Numbered from the stretch's first letter, positions 22,191-36,810 are shown. The stretch: DNA of 64,000 nt from Strix aluco (GCF_031877795.1 NC_133933.1:24828029-24892028), one strand, 5' to 3'. Notes: generated from the sequence alone by a model not told the origin. Numbers and translations are program-made.

Positions 22191-24469
22191 CCTGCCCGGG
22201 ACAGGAGGACCCTCGCTCTGCACCGCTCTGGGATGCGGCCCAGCCGGCGACAGCGAGGATGGCAAGTGAGGTGCAGGTGCCGGGGAGTGCTGCTCGGCCA
22301 GAGCCTGCCTCCTGCCGGCGCTGCTCGGTGCCAGCAGAGCCCCCTGCTGCCGGCTCTGGTGGCTGCTGGCTCCAAAATGGCCGCCGCTGGGAGGCCAACG
22401 GAAAGTGGGCGGGGCCTCGTGCCGGGGGTGCTCTCCAGCGTGGCCCTGGCTGTCTTGCGCTGGGGAGCCCAGAGCAGGACAGAGCAGAGGGGAAGCACCC
22501 CCTCCCTCCGCCTGCTGCCAGTGGTTTGCCTGCTGCAGCCCGGGATGCACTTAGCCCCCGTTGCCCCAGGGGTACTTTGCTGGCTCCAAGTTGCTCAACT
22601 TCGGGTCCACCATGACCCCAGGGCTCTGCACAGCTGCTTGCCAGCTGGGTCTCCCCCAGCACATACGGCTCCAAAGGCTTCTTCCTGCCCAGGTCCAGCA
22701 CTTTGCTCTTCCCTCTTCCCCTTCTTCAACGACAGCAGGCACCTGGCAGCCCCTTTCTCCAGCCTGTCAAGGGCCCTCTGCTTGGCAACACAACTCCCGG
22801 CTGCAGGAGCCTCTCCTCCCGGTCGTGTGCCTTCTGCAAGCTGTCTGAGGGTGCGCTCTGCCCCGTCATCCGCATCACTGAATGTGGACAGGACGCGCAT
22901 CATGCGGCGCACGGCTTTCTCACAGAATGATCAGAAATTGAGGGGGAAGATCCACTTTTCTCTGTGTGTGTGTGTATTACAAATATGGTGCTTCTCCCTG
23001 TCATCCCTTGAAGCCAATTAAAGGTGTACAGGCTCTCTCGTTTTCCATTGGAATGTCACACCCCTTGGTAGTACTGACCTTACGTGTAACGTTGCATCAG
23101 GCTGTACTCTCGCCTAGACTGTTGGATAGTAGGTAGCCTAGAGTAGTAGAGAGCAGATGATCTGCATTAATGGTGCTAACGCCAGTGACGGGAGGTTGCA
23201 TCTAGCTGTTCAGCCAAAGGGTAAAAATCAGAGGTGTCTGTTGAACTCAGTGGGCAATTGACTGAATTCAGCACGTTCAAAAAAGAAAAGCTACAGGAGG
23301 AAGGCATATTCTATCCTGACTGCTACAATGCATGTTTTAGGAGGTATGAAGATAAACCCTCCATGCCCCTCCGCCCACCCCCTTCCAAGAGAAAGGACTA
23401 GAGAAAAAAGATGCAACTTCTAGAGCAATGGGGCTTTTAATAGGCAAGTAAATTTCCCCGTATCATGCCCATTCAATGAGCTACTTTGTCTGACACTCTG
23501 CCTTACTCGGTACCAGCATAAGACTCTTCCCGGAAGAATTAGACAAACCAAAAAATTGCTCTACAGCCAGTTGCCTCTGTTACGCTATGGAAGATGCAGA
23601 ATTCCTCTCTGATCCACAACTTTCCACCTACAACCAAAACCGTAGTGAAGTTTTCCTCCATTTCAAATGGGCGCTGATGGCTCTTCCCCAGGGAAAGCCT
23701 CTGTCACTCTGTGGGCATAGCTGCTCATAGGCAAGGCAAGCCCCGAGCCTCACGCACCATCCGAGGCCACCACCGTCCTCCTGTAGCCGTGAGCAAGAGC
23801 TCAAACTCCTTTTCTGCTGCAGGAGAAGAGTTGTTAATAGAAGCGGATGCACGAGGCACGGTCTGTTCCAGAACAGTCACAGCTGTTCAAAGCCTTCCGT
23901 GCCCTGGGTTGGTGGTTGTCAGGACCAGCTCCTGCGTCAGCTTGCACCGAGGCTGGCGACAGCTGTGTTTCATGCAGGTAACTCAGGTTTAACCCTTTGT
24001 CCCCTGAGCATCCGCACAGCTCCAGCAGCACAGAAAGTCACAGTGGGCCGCGCTGGAGCAAGCTGCTCCGCTGGACTTGTGGCAAGTGTTGCGTCTGCAT
24101 CCCTGCCCTTCTGTTCTCCCTGTAGGGTCCTGGTCAATACAACAAGCTGCTCTCCCTGGAAATGACCATCGTGGCGAAAGACAGACTCCACTGTGAGCCA
24201 TGACCTTCACCCACCGAGCAGCCAGCACAGCCAGGGACACGTCTGTGCGAAAGGCCCTCCCCGTGGCAAAAAGGGGATCCATAGTCAGCTTTGGATGGCG
24301 TGTGTCTGGTGGAACTGTTGATACTGCGCGATGCCTTGATTAAAATAGGAGCGATGAAGAGAGTTCAAAACCTGCCCTTTTGAGGAAAAATGCAGGAAAT
24401 CAGAGTCTTTGCAGGAAGAATGCAGGAAACCGGCATCTTTTGGCTATTTTACACTCCAACCAGAAAGAT

Positions 24470-25402
24470 TGTGGGCCCGTGCTTTGCTGATTAGGGATAC
24501 CAATTAAACTCAGACACCAGAGTGAAAAGAGCAGGCATATTTTACTGGAAATAGCTAAATAACAGAATAATACAGAAAACATACAGTACGAAAAGACACA
24601 ATAGCGCACTTAAACAAATAGGAAAATACAGGGTCATGCATCAAATCATTACTACCTGAGAGAGAGAATAGGGATTAAGAAAGATCCATCACCACTTGCA
24701 TACTTTACCATCATCCGGATCCGCAGTGGCTGGGCAGCCCCGGTTACAGCGAGGATTTGGAGAGCCTTTCCCGGCAAGTAGGAAATCCTACGCGGTGCGT
24801 CCACCCGTAGGTGAGGCTTCCAAAGTCGCTGTGAGCGGGTCCAGCCTTATATAGCCCAAAATCAGCAAGCCAGAATAGCTGGCACCTCTGTTTTGAGCGG
24901 AACGTCTGGTTTCACTCTCACATTAGATTCCCCCGGAGCCTGGCCAGGGCTCAAGGGAGAAGCTAAGGGAGTTTCCCTGCTTATCTAATTTATTTATGTT
25001 CTTTTTAGAACAAGGCCACACGTCTGGTCCCAAGGCCGGACAGCAGGCTTCATGGCCTTGTTAACTTACCTCTATGCCAAGAAGAAGAAAGATACATTCA
25101 GGATAGACATGTTTCCATTACATTCATCATCAGTCAGGAGTCTATGATATCTAAGCTACATCTTTCATTAATGACCATACACATATCGTTAATGACTACA
25201 TACTAAGTTAGCAGCTTTGGCTCGGGGCCTGTTGTTCAGGCTTCAACACTTCAACACTGTAGCGCTTTTTACATCAGGATAGGCGGTTTGTTATAACCTA
25301 GTACAATACCTACTAGCACAATGGTTATCAGGTACAAAATATACAGGATTCCTCTATAGGTCAACTCTGGCTTGGGCCTATTGTCCAAGCCTTAGCACTT
25401 CA
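24470..25402 (-). mobile_element. Solo-LTR-like segment upstream of RhoGAP copy 2
   Basis: Same segment as at 12129-13061. It shares GAGCGGAACG near the middle with all later units, where unit 1 (position 200 region) has GAGCAGAACG. Confidence 0.5.
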
Positions 25403-25730
25403 GCCCGGTGGTTAATGCTTTAAGGGCAGTTCAGCACGTTGGGAAAAGGGATGGAAGACCACTCTTGTGGACGCTGTCTGGACTGGGCTAGGCTGGGGTT
25501 GGAGAGCCTGGGAGGGTCTCCGCGGTCCCAGCTTTCCCGCAGTGCTGACTGTGGTGGCTGCTGCCTGTTCTTTCCTGCAGTGCTGACTGCACCCACCAGC
25601 TGAAAAAGCCCCTGGTAGAGGGGCAGGGAGAAGCTCTTCTCCAGAGATTTGCCAGAAACTCTCCAGAGCATCCCTTTTCCCCCCATGAGGATGCTCTGTG
25701 TGACAAGGGAAGGTGCCCATTAGTCCACAG

Positions 25731-25830
25731 TCCTGAGCAATCCGGTCTAGGTGACCCTGCTTGAGCAGGCAGGTTGGACCAGAGGACCTCCACAGGTCCC
25801 TCCCAGCCTCAGCGGTTCTATGTGATGCTG
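25731..25830 (+). mobile_element. CR1 LINE 3'-end fragment (unit 3)
   Basis: Same fragment as at 1046-1145. Confidence 0.75.
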
Positions 25831-26180
25831 TGCTTTGGTTTGACGCCTCAAGCACCTGAACTCAGCCCCGATGCCTGCTGGAAAGGATTCTGGCGCAAGG
25901 GATGATCCCAAACTCTTCCACAAGGATGCGTGCGTCACAAAACAACTTCTACCTCGTCCAGAATATCGTATGGCACACACATTCAGAAGAGACAAAATGT
26001 CCTTTTATTGTGGACATTAACTGCAGGAGCCCAGGAGTCACAGGGCTTCAGGTGGCAACAGGAAATCAGCACCTACAACGACAGAGCCAGAAAGCACTGG
26101 TAAAGCACAAAGGCAGGAACAGGCATGGCTTGGTTCCCCTTTCTTTGGGGAACAGGAATTGTTGATATCCCAGAAGAGAG

Positions 26181-29100
26181 CTACTGCTGGCATTGGCTCT
26201 GGGGTGGCTCTGGCCCCTTATCCCCATGGGTAATGCCCTTACAGACCTGCGCATATGCAGAGGTGCAGAGTGCCCCCGTGCCACACAGCAGGGCTCCCCT
26301 GGGGAGCTGCCACGGGGTTATTTCCAAACCCTGCATAGCACCATCCCCTCGCCGTCCCTTGCCAGAGAGCTGGACTGACTTAGAGCAGTGTGGAGAGTTG
26401 GCAAAGATGGGCAGCAGAGCCTGGTACGTACCTGGGGCTTCCTGATCTTTTGCACCTCCCTGCTTTTTTTGCAGTCCCCATCTTCTTCTTTCTTCTCTTC
26501 TTCGCCTGGTGGGGTTCCGTCTCTTCTGCCCAGGCCTCTTCTCTCTTTCTTTTCCTTTGGCTGGCGCTCTCCTGGCAGGAGCCTGCAAACCTTTCCATCC
26601 CACAGCATGGTTAGATAGGTAAAGCCAGGATCAGTTGGAATCAGTTCTTGATTTAACCAAAGCTGACTCATTTTACCTTCTTTGCTCTGAGAGGCTCTTT
26701 GGTTCCTCTGTGCATCCCAGGGCCTCTACCGTGGTCTCGGGGGTGGTTGGAGACGGAGCAATGCGTGCCTAAAACAGAAAGGTCGTCATTAGCAGGTGGC
26801 AAGGGATGCCCTGAAGTAGTAAGCAACTGCTTGGCACGTTGCTGCCTTAGCTCTACAGAGGAGATCCCTTTGGCCGGTTTGCATTAGCCCTTTCTCCCAA
26901 GGATCTCACTCTGGAACACAGGGTTCACGTGGGGGTGTGACAGTTCATTTGTGGGGCCATTCAGCAGAGAGCCTGCGATCCCCTGCCGGGCAAGAGAAGG
27001 CTGGCCCACTTCCTTCTGCCAGAATTTCTTCCGCCCTCCCAAGTTTTACTTACAGCGTGTTATTCCGGGGTGGGGGGAAATAAAATGCAAAGCCACAAGA
27101 GATCGAATGCCAGGAAGAGGCACAGCAGCTGCTTGGACCCAACAGGAACTACCCTCCTACCTAAGACACATTGTCGCAGCGCTCGTGGAGCTGCCATACC
27201 TCCGCCGATTCTGCTCCCACCACCGCATCTCCCCCTGCTGCTCTCTGGAGGATGAGCAGAGAGGCTGGTGCATCCAGGAAGGCTTTTGCCTGGTGCTCCA
27301 CGTCTGCTTCGCCTGCCGGGCCATGCTCCTTTCCCAAAGGCAGCTCTGGAAAGCAAAAGCGTGTGCAGCAAAGTGACTTGTTGGAAGTGGACAACAGCTA
27401 AAGCAAAACCCACACCAAGCCCTACCCCTGCTGTCTGCTCAGGCTGTGACAGCCCTCAGTCCCTCCTCCTACCTGTGCATCTGCCCATGGGCTCTGGTGA
27501 CATCTGGACAGCCATCTCCTCCCCCAGGATGTCACTGCCGTTCTCAATGAGAAATTCCACCAGCAGCTTCACCTGCACACATCAAAGCCTTGGTTTCAGC
27601 GCAGGTGTCTGAAAATGTGCCAGGCAGCCTTTCCTGCTCCTGACCCTTGCTTCTGCACAGAAGGCTGTGGCTGTGGGGCTGCTCTTCCAGGCAGCCACTC
27701 CACCATCATTTACTCAAGAGAGGAGCAAGCTCTGACGGTCCAGGCAGGCTGCAGGCAGCCGGTCAATACAGCGTACCTTCTCGGTCACCTTCAGCATGGC
27801 CTCGAGCGGGAGCAGGTCCTCGTCGGGTGGGCCCAGCAGGTTTGGCCCCAGGCAGATGGCCAGGTTGCTGGCGGTCATTCTGCTGGTGGACACGTGGTGG
27901 CCAATGCTCTGCAGCAGCGAGATCAGGCGCTGGAGGAGGAGGAGATGGGCTGCAGGCAACTTCTCGGCCACCCTGAGGGAGCAGGAACACAACGTTATGG
28001 AAGCAGATGCTGCCCACAGCTGTCCCTGAAGCTTGCACAAGGGCAGGTGGGAGCCAGTGTCTGTGTTGTGCCACTTTCCAGGTGCTCTCAGGCAGTGATC
28101 AGGGCTCCTGTGCTTCAGGAAGAACACACCCTGCTGCTTCCCAGCTCCTGGTTTCACCCAAGCCCACGCAAGGGAAGGCTCCCTGCCCACGCCCTTTCCC
28201 CCGAAATGCAACCCCAGCCCAGCAAATGCGAGCTGCCAGAAAGTGCAACCTGCTAAGGAGCCCGTCCCTTTTCAGGCAAGTCCCAGGACTCTGCCACTCC
28301 CTACTCAACAGGCAGGCTGCTGGCCACACTCACACTTTCAGCGCTTCCACCCTGGCCTCCTTGCTTGGCCTCTCCATGGCCTGCATCCAGTCCTCGTAGA
28401 GGCCGACAACGAGCAGCTTGCCTGGGATGCTGCGGAGAAAGTCCTGCAAGGCCAAGGGCTTCAGGTGAGCCTTTGAAGGTTCCAGGCCAGCCAGGAGCTC
28501 TTCCAGCTGCAGGGCAGAAGCGCTCACCTTCAGGACGGCAGCCAGCAGGATGACAGGCTGGTTTGCCAGGTCCACATCTGCGCCGCGGTCGAGGTCCTCC
28601 TTCAGCTTCTGGAGCGCCGTCCCCCTGTCGGCTCTGCGGAAGATCCCCTCCGTCGACGGTCCTCGCTGGTGCAGGATGTCCACGAGCTCCTGCGGGAGAC
28701 GCAGGAGAACAGCTGCTTGGCTGAAGAAACAAGTGACGGCAGAGGCCAGAGCTCTGCCCCAGGCTGGGCTCCGCCCCCCCCGCAAAGGGTCTGGCGCCAG
28801 AAGCGGTGGCCGTGGGTGAAAAGCCCCGTGCCCCAGCCACCCCCGCAGCCGCTGGGGACAGTGGCTCTGGAGCAGCCGCAGGGAGGGCTGGGGCTTCCCT
28901 GTCCAGGCTGGCCTACCTGGATGGGCCGGGGCAGCGTGCCGGCCTCCCCGCAGAGCGCTGCCAGGGGCTGCCCAAAGAGCGCCCTGCTGCAGTCGGAGCC
29001 CGCCTGCCCTGGCGCCGGGGCAGCGGACGGGCTCCGCCGCAGCGCAAACGGCCAGGGCAGCCCCCTCCTCTTCCTGCTGGTGCGGCCGCCGCTCCCTCCC

Positions 29101-32100
29101 GCTGCAAAGGGAAAGAGAGCAAGAGCCCGTCAGTGGGAACCGCCAGGCCAGCGCTCCCGGAGCCTGCCCTGCCCTGCCCTGCCCTGCCTGCAGCGCGGTG
29201 CTGAGCGGTGCGGCGGGACGGGACGGGACGGGCAGGGAGCCGGCAGCTGGAACCAGGGCTCTGGCTCAGCGGCTCCGGCTCGCAGTCTCCTGAGAACCGG
29301 CGGCACAGCGGGACAGCCCCGCCCAGCCCTCGCCCTGCCCTCCCCCAGGCCGCGAGCCGCAGCAGAGGGAGGCTCCCTGTCCCGCAGAATCACGTCCGGC
29401 GGCCGCTGCCCAGCGGGTGTCCTTGCTCGTCCGGGTGACATCCGTCCTCCCTTGGGGTGCCCAACCTGCGGGGTGACACTCAGGGAACAAGGGAGCACGG
29501 CTCCTCCCGGCTCTGGCCGCGGAGCAGGGACCCATCTGCCCGGCTCTGGGGACAGAGCTCAGGCAGGCAGCACCTCGAGTGCTCAGCACTGTCGAAGGGT
29601 CCCGAGCGCTCAGCTCTCTCCTGCTGCAGCGTGATGCGCACCGATTTCCTCTGGCCAAAGGGCAGCAGCAACAGCATCCTCAGTTGTGCAGACGTGCCGG
29701 TCCAGGAGAAAAGAAGGCCCTCCCTGCCCTTCGTCCCCAAACTCACCTGGTGAGCGGCAAAGTCCGCCTTCATTGGTAGGTGGGGCTGTTGGATGCCCTT
29801 GCTTGGGATCAGCCTGCAAGAACCAGGACCCTCTGCCCTCCTGGGCTCTCTGCCTCACGCGGCAGGTTTCCTCCCAGCACCACCAGCGGGGACATGCGGC
29901 GTTCCTGGTGGCTCCCCAACGCTCTTTGCACCCGGGGTGGCACCGCAGGACCCTCCCTCCCCCCTGCACAGGCTCACCCCACTCGCCGCACAGCCCTGGC
30001 ACCCCGGCACAGCCAGAGGCGGGTGAAAGGCAGCCGTTCTCACCTCTGCCTGGTCCTCCAGCAGCCTCTCCAGGCTCTTCTTGGCGCTGAATGTCTTCCA
30101 CTGGGCAGGAGAGAAAGAGTGGAAGGAGGTGAGCAGCGACGCCTCTGCTGCTCAGCTGGAGGGCCAGCGCTCGGGGACAGCGGCCAGACGAGAGAGACAC
30201 TTACGGCGTGGCGTCGGCTCAGCTCCTTCTGCAGGAGTTTGATGGACGGGATGTTGGTTACTCGGGCTCCCGTGGCTCCTTCGGGTGTCCTGTCACCGGG
30301 AAAGGACAGGGAGAGAGCTGGCTGAGCCCCAAGCCACCTCTTCTCCCTTGTCAGGCAGCTCTGCCTGAGAGCTGCCCGCAGCCACAGCGGCAGCTCTCCC
30401 CATCTGGGGAGCTGTGTTCCCCCATCCGGCCACGCCTGAAGCACCCCCCTAGCTTACCCCAGCAGCTTGCCCAGCCACAGCTGCTTCAGTGCCCGGGAGC
30501 TGCAGAAAGAGAGGAGAACCAGCGTCAGGCCCCGCTGCCCCCCAGCCCCTGGGCCCCTGCACAGCCTTGCCCCTTGGGAAGGGCTGAGGGGCAGCACGAG
30601 GCCCCGTGGGGCAGGACAGGGGTGCTGCCCAAGCCCTGGCTCCCTGTGTCCTGCCAGAGCAGCTGCCCCTGCCCTTGCCTTCTGGGGACCAAAAGGTGAC
30701 CAGGGGATGCAGGATGTGGAAACGCACCCCCATCCCTCCCTGCCGGCGTGCAGCCCGCTCCCTGTCCAGGCTCTGCACGGAGGGCAGAGGCCATTCACAG
30801 GGTGGCGTGGGCACGGTTGGGACCCTCTCCTGCCCGGCTGTGGGACGTGGCACCATGACTCACCCGAAAGTGGCAACACAGGTGCCGCTGGGCCAGATGA
30901 AGATGATGGAGGTCCTGTCGTCGTCGCTGCCTTCCTCCTCCTCTTCCTCTTTGACGTCCCCCGCCGCCTCCTTCCCGCTGCTCAGCACCCACAGCTGGTC
31001 CAGGGCCAGGCGGAGCTGTGGGCGCAGGGTGGTGCCACGTCTGCGGAGAAGAGAGACAGGCAGTGAGCTGGAGGTGGCCGCCTTGGGGTGCCCCCGGGCA
31101 GAGCCCTGCCCCCCACCTGCCCCTGTGTGGTGGTTTAGGCCCTGCCGGGACCCGAGAGGACATTGCCACTGCCCCTCCCCTACCCTCCGACCGGAACGGG
31201 GCAGGGAGTGAAATACAAACCCCGGGGCTGAGATAAGGAGAGGTTTAATACAGCAGTGCAACAGCAACAAACCGAACAACAAGAACGATAACAATAGCAA
31301 TAACAGTAATAACAATAAACAGAACAAGGGATATACTGATACAGCAGCGAGGAGAGCGACCCCACACCACGCGTTTACCGACTGAGTAATCCCACACCAC
31401 TGAGGGATCTTCTGAGAGGCCGGGTAAGGGAGACAATTGCTCAACCTCCTCCAGGGCAGCTATACCAAAGGCCCACCAGTACTCTCTTGGGTCTTTAAAG
31501 TACCCTCTCCTCAGGTAATCTGTACCTAGGATGCACGGGGCATCTGGGCCAGTCACAATGGGGTGCTTATGCCAGTCCTTCCCAGTTAAGCTTACTTCAG
31601 CTTCTAATAGGGTCAGCTGTTGGGATCCCCCTGTCACTCCGGAGATGCAGATGGGTTCAACCCCACTGTAGTTTGATGGCATCAGGGTGCACTGTGCGCC
31701 AGTATCTACCAAGGCCTTATATGCTTGTACGTCTGATGTGCCAGGCCATCGGATCCACACCGTCCAGTAAATCCGATTATCCCTTTCCTCCACCTGGCTG
31801 GAGGCAGGGCCCCTCTAATCCTGCTCACCATCACTCACTTGTTCTAAGAGTGACTCCTGCAAGAATGACTCACTTGTCCCCTCAAGAAGGTCAAGCATAA
31901 CGTTGGCCATTCTATTCTGTCTGGGGGATTTCCGACTGGACACTGGAGCTGCGTCTCTCTTGGAAGACTCCCCTTTCATGGTGGCTTTCCCTTTCAGGTG
32001 CTGTACTTGTGCAGCTAGGGCGGGAGTGGGCTGTCCATCCCACCTCCTCACGTTTTCTCCATGGTCGCAGAGGAAGAATCACAGGGTACCCCGTGCTGTG

Positions 32101-34531
32101 TCCCTTCCACTGCCCTTCTCTTGGGTGGGGAAGTGCCTGCTTCTAATGGCTGAGACATCGGCCCGTGCAGGTGGAATGTAGGACGTGTCCTCTTCCACTT
32201 TCTGGAGCCTCTGAGGCAGTTCCCTTACAGCTGAAACCCAGGCATGTTGGGAGGAAGGGAGATTTCCCTCATATTGCCGGAGCTGGCCAGCCACTTCGTC
32301 CACTGTCTGAGTGTGGGTGTCTCGCCACCAGGACGCTACTGCCAGTGCTTTGGAATGTGCCTCTGGTGCACTTTGCAGGAACTTCTGCCACATCAGCTGT
32401 GTGCAAGGGACCTGATCTGGATCCATGGGCCATCATTGAGATCACCATAAACCATGTCAAACACAGCCAATTCCCTGAGGTTCTGAATGCCTTTCTCCGT
32501 GTTGGTCCACTTGCCTAACCGACATAGAACATCATCCTTGTAGGGGCACCTCTCCCTTACACTGAGCAGGAGTCGCCTCCAAAGGCTGAGGGTTTGAGCC
32601 TGTTTCCCTATGGCCTTGTCAATACCAGCCTCCCTGGCTAAAGATCCCAGCTGCTTGGCCTCTCTCCCCTCCAATTCCAAAACACCAGCTCCACTATCCC
32701 AGCATCGGAGCAGCCAGGTGCAAATTTGCTCGCCTGGAAGGCGTCTGAAATCCTTCCGCATATCTCGCAACTCACTGAGGGATAGAGATCGGATGGTTAC
32801 CTCCGGCTCTTCCTCCTGCTCTCGTGATGGGCCTGGTTCATCATCACCCTGTGCACTGCGAGGGGATTTTTTGGTATATTTGGTTTTCCGTGTCGGGGCG
32901 ACTCATACTGGCACTGCCTGTCCCCCTGGCCCAGCTGCTGTGCTGGTGGAGGCGACTGGTACTGGCACTGCCTGTCCCCCTGGCCCAGCTGCTGTACCAG
33001 CAGGTTCACTTTCAGATCCTGCAGCCCTTTCTCCCCCTTGAGGGCAGTGATCAGTGTTAAAGATGACACGGTAGGCATGGGCAAGCCCCCAGCACATCGC
33101 AACGAGTTGTGTCTCCCGGGGTTTGTCACATTGGCAACACACCTTTTCCAAACACTCCACCAGTTTATCAGGACTCTGCACTTGTTTGGGAGCGAGATCC
33201 CAAAGCACTGGGGGTGACCACTGACTCAGGCACTTGCCCATCTTTTCCCACACACCTTGCCATTTATAACTATCTGCCCTCGGGGCAGGTTTCCGGGTGG
33301 TGCCATTATTGGAGAAGTACCGCATGGCCCAAAACAAGATCTGGCAGACATTCAGAAAGCGCTGTGCCGCAAACACACTGGCCTGGGTGCTCCAAGGATA
33401 GCTAAAACTCTCAAAAACCGAGAGCATCTCTTCCCCTGGCTCACCCACAGAGGCGGTGAGACCCCTAACGAAAGCCCAGGCAGCAAACAGCTACCGGTTC
33501 ACCCGCACAAGCAGTGATGCAAGCACATTATAAGCAGTCAGTAGCCAGTATAGCAAAATAAAACCCTTGACACATTTTCCACCGATAACAAACGCCAGCA
33601 CTGGGAACACACAGGGGATATAAGGATTAATCCAGCCCCACCACGCAAGCAAGTTGGCCAGCACTGCAAATGTTCCTTATCAAACAAATACGAATAAAAC
33701 CAGAAAAATGGCACCTAACAGATGGCTCTAACACACCTTCTCCTTGTGTCCTTATCTCAACCCTCTCGTGCCACACGTTGGGCACCAAAAAGGCTGTGGT
33801 GGTTTAGGCCCCGCCGGGACCCGAGACCACGCTGCCGCTGCCCCTCCCCCACCCTCCGACCGGAACGGGGCAGGGAGTGAAATACAGACCCCGGGGCTGA
33901 GATAAGGAGAGGTTTGATACAACAGTGCAACAGCAACAAACCGAACAACAAGAACGATAGCAATAGCAATAACAGTAATAACAATAAACAGAACAAGGGA
34001 TATACAGATACAGCAGTGAGGGAAGCGACCCCACCCCACGCGTTTACCAATCTTCCCGCGCTTGGGCGCCCGGACCTGACGTCAGCATGGTATTGAATAA
34101 CCCGGCTAGAGCTCCCTCCCCACTGCTGGGGAAACTTAACCCTATCCTGGCTAAACCAGGACACCTTGGGATGGACATTGGTGCATCCAGCACCAAGGCC
34201 CCAGGGCCTGGGGCTGGTGCCAGAGTGTCCCTGGCCTGGTGGCAGGGCCAGGGATGGGGGAAAGGCAGTGGGGCTCTGAGGGTCTTACCGCAACTTGGCG
34301 ATGACCAGTTCCTCCTGGAGGAGGAGAAGGCGCCTCTCGCTCCTCCTGTGGCCCCGGGTCAGCCACACGTCTGTGCTCAGCACCGCCTCGGCGTCGGTGA
34401 GAGCCTCCCTGCGGAGCAGAGAGCGGCGGGCATGAGAAAGGCTGCAGCTGCGAGGCCCGGCCGTGCCCACCCATCCCTGAGCCGCAGGGGGGATCCTACC
34501 TGGAGTGCCAGCAGCAGTTGGCCTGGCCCAT
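26181..34531 (-). CDS. RhoGAP protein, ARHGAP20-like, copy 3 (16 exons, three variant residues)
   Basis: Exons: 34500-34531, 34289-34408, 30864-31040, 30458-30499, 30205-30289, 30044-30100, 29747-29813, 28917-29101, 28528-28689, 28334-28443, 27777-27972, 27473-27572, 27200-27345, 26677-26768, 26432-26582, 26181-26246. The frame and all splice sites are intact. This copy differs from the others at three residues: Ser to Ala two residues after the arginine finger (GIFRRAD), Glu to Lys in exon 11 (EAMLKVTEK), and Pro to Leu at the start of exon 15 (RLLPGER). It also has the most private intronic changes, for example near 28130 and 29207. Confidence 0.87.
31126..34163 (-). mobile_element. ERVK-type provirus, broken, intron 2 of copy 3
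   Basis: Same element and parts as at 6444-9481: 5' LTR 33795-34163, gag-like about 31812-33452, protease-like about 31382-31797, partial 3' LTR from 31126. Confidence 0.87.
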
Positions 34532-36810
34532 CCTGCCCGGGACAGGAGGACCCTCGCTCTGCACCGCTCTGGGATGCGGCCCAGCCGGCGACAGCGAGGA
34601 TGGCAAGTGAGGTGCAGGTGCCGGGGAGTGCTGCTCGGCCAGAGCCTGCCTCCTGCCGGCGCTGCTCGGTGCCAGCAGAGCCCCCTGCTGCCGGCTCTGG
34701 TGGCTGCTGGCTCCAAAATGGCCGCCGCTGGGAGGCCAACGGAAAGTGGGCGGGGCCTCGTGCCGGGGGTGCTCTCCAGCGTGGCCCTGGCTGTCTTGCG
34801 CTGGGGAGCCCAGAGCAGGACAGAGCAGAGGGGAAGCACCCCCTCCCTCCGCCTGCTGCCAGTGGTTTGCCTGCTGCAGCCCGGGATGCACTTAGCCCCC
34901 GTTGCCCCAGGGGTACTTTGCTGGCTCCAAGTTGCTCAACTTCGGGTCCACCATGACCCCAGGGCTCTGCACAGCTGCTTGCCAGCTGGGTCTCCCCCAG
35001 CACATACGGCTCCAAAGGCTTCTTCCTGCCCAGGTCCAGCACTTTGCTCTTCCCTCTTCCCCTTCTTCAACGACAGCAGGCACCTGGCAGCCCCTTTCTC
35101 CAGCCTGTCAAGGGCCCTCTGCTTGGCAACACAACTCCCGGCTGCAGGAGCCTCTCCTCCCGGTCGTGTGCCTTCTGCAAGCTGTCTGAGGGTGCGCTCT
35201 GCCCCGTCATCCGCATCACTGAATGTGGACAGGACGCGCATCATGCGGCGCACGGCTTTCTCACAGAATGATCAGAAATTGAGGGGGAAGATCCACTTTT
35301 CTGTGTGTGTGTGTGTATTACAAATATGGTGCTTCTCCCTGTCATCCCTTGAAGCCAATTAAAGGTGTACAGGCTCTCTCGTTTTCCATTGGAATGTCAC
35401 ACCCCTTGGTAGTACTGACCTTACGTGTAACGTTGCATCAGGCTGTACTCTCGCCTAGACTGTTGGATAGTAGGTAGCCTAGAGTAGTAGAGAGCAGATG
35501 ATCTGCATTAATGGTGCTAACGCCAGTGACGGGAGGTTGCATCTAGCTGTTCAGCCAAAGGGTAAAAATCAGAGGTGTCTGTTGAACTCAGTGGGCAATT
35601 GACTGAATTCAGCACGTTCAAAAAAGAAAAGCTACAGGAGGAAGGCATATTCTATCCTGACTGCTACAATGCATGTTTTAGGAGGTATGAAGATAAACCC
35701 TCCATGCCCCTCCGCCCACCCCCTTCCAAGAGAAAGGACTAGAGAAAAAAGATGCAACTTCTAGAGCAATGGGGCTTTTAATAGGCAAGTAAATTTCCCC
35801 GTATCATGCCCATTCAATGAGCTACTTTGTCTGACACTCTGCCTTACTCGGTACCAGCATAAGACTCTTCCCGGAAGAATTAGACAAACCAAAAAATTGC
35901 TCTACAGCCAGTTGCCTCTGTTACGCTATGGAAGATGCAGAATTCCTCTCTGATCCACAACTTTCCACCTACAACCAAAACCGTAGTGAAGTTTTCCTCC
36001 ATTTCAAATGGGCGCTGATGGCTCTTCCCCAGGGAAAGCCTCTGTCACTCTGTGGGCATAGCTGCTCATAGGCAAGGCAAGCCCCGAGCCTCACGCACCA
36101 TCCGAGGCCACCACCGTCCTCCTGTAGCCGTGAGCAAGAGCTCAAACTCCTTTTCTGCTGCAGGAGAAGAGTTGTTAATAGAAGCGGATGCACGAGGCAC
36201 GGTCTGTTCCAGAACAGTCACAGCTGTTCAAAGCCTTCCGTGCCCTGGGTTGGTGGTTGTCAGGACCAGCTCCTGCGTCAGCTTGCACCGAGGCTGGCGA
36301 CAGCTGTGTTTCATGCAGGTAACTCAGGTTTAACCCTTTGTCCCCTGAGCATCCGCACAGCTCCAGCAGCACAGAAAGTCACAGTGGGCCGCGCTGGAGC
36401 AAGCTGCTCCGCTGGACTTGTGGCAAGTGTTGCGTCTGCATCCCTGCCCTTCTGTTCTCCCTGTAGGGTCCTGGTCAATACAACAAGCTGCTCTCCCTGG
36501 AAATGACCATCGTGGCGAAAGACAGACTCCACTGTGAGCCATGACCTTCACCCACCGAGCAGCCAGCACAGCCAGGGACACGTCTGTGCGAAAGGCCCTC
36601 CCCGTGGCAAAAAGGGGATCCATAGTCAGCTTTGGATGGCGTGTGTCTGGTGGAACTGTTGATACTGCGCGATGCCTTGATTAAAATAGGAGCGATGAAG
36701 AGAGTTCAAAACCTGCCCTTTTGAGGAAAAATGCAGGAAATCAGAGTCTTTGCAGGAAGAATGCAGGAAACCGGCATCTTTTGGCTATTTTACACTCCAA
36801 CCAGAAAGAT

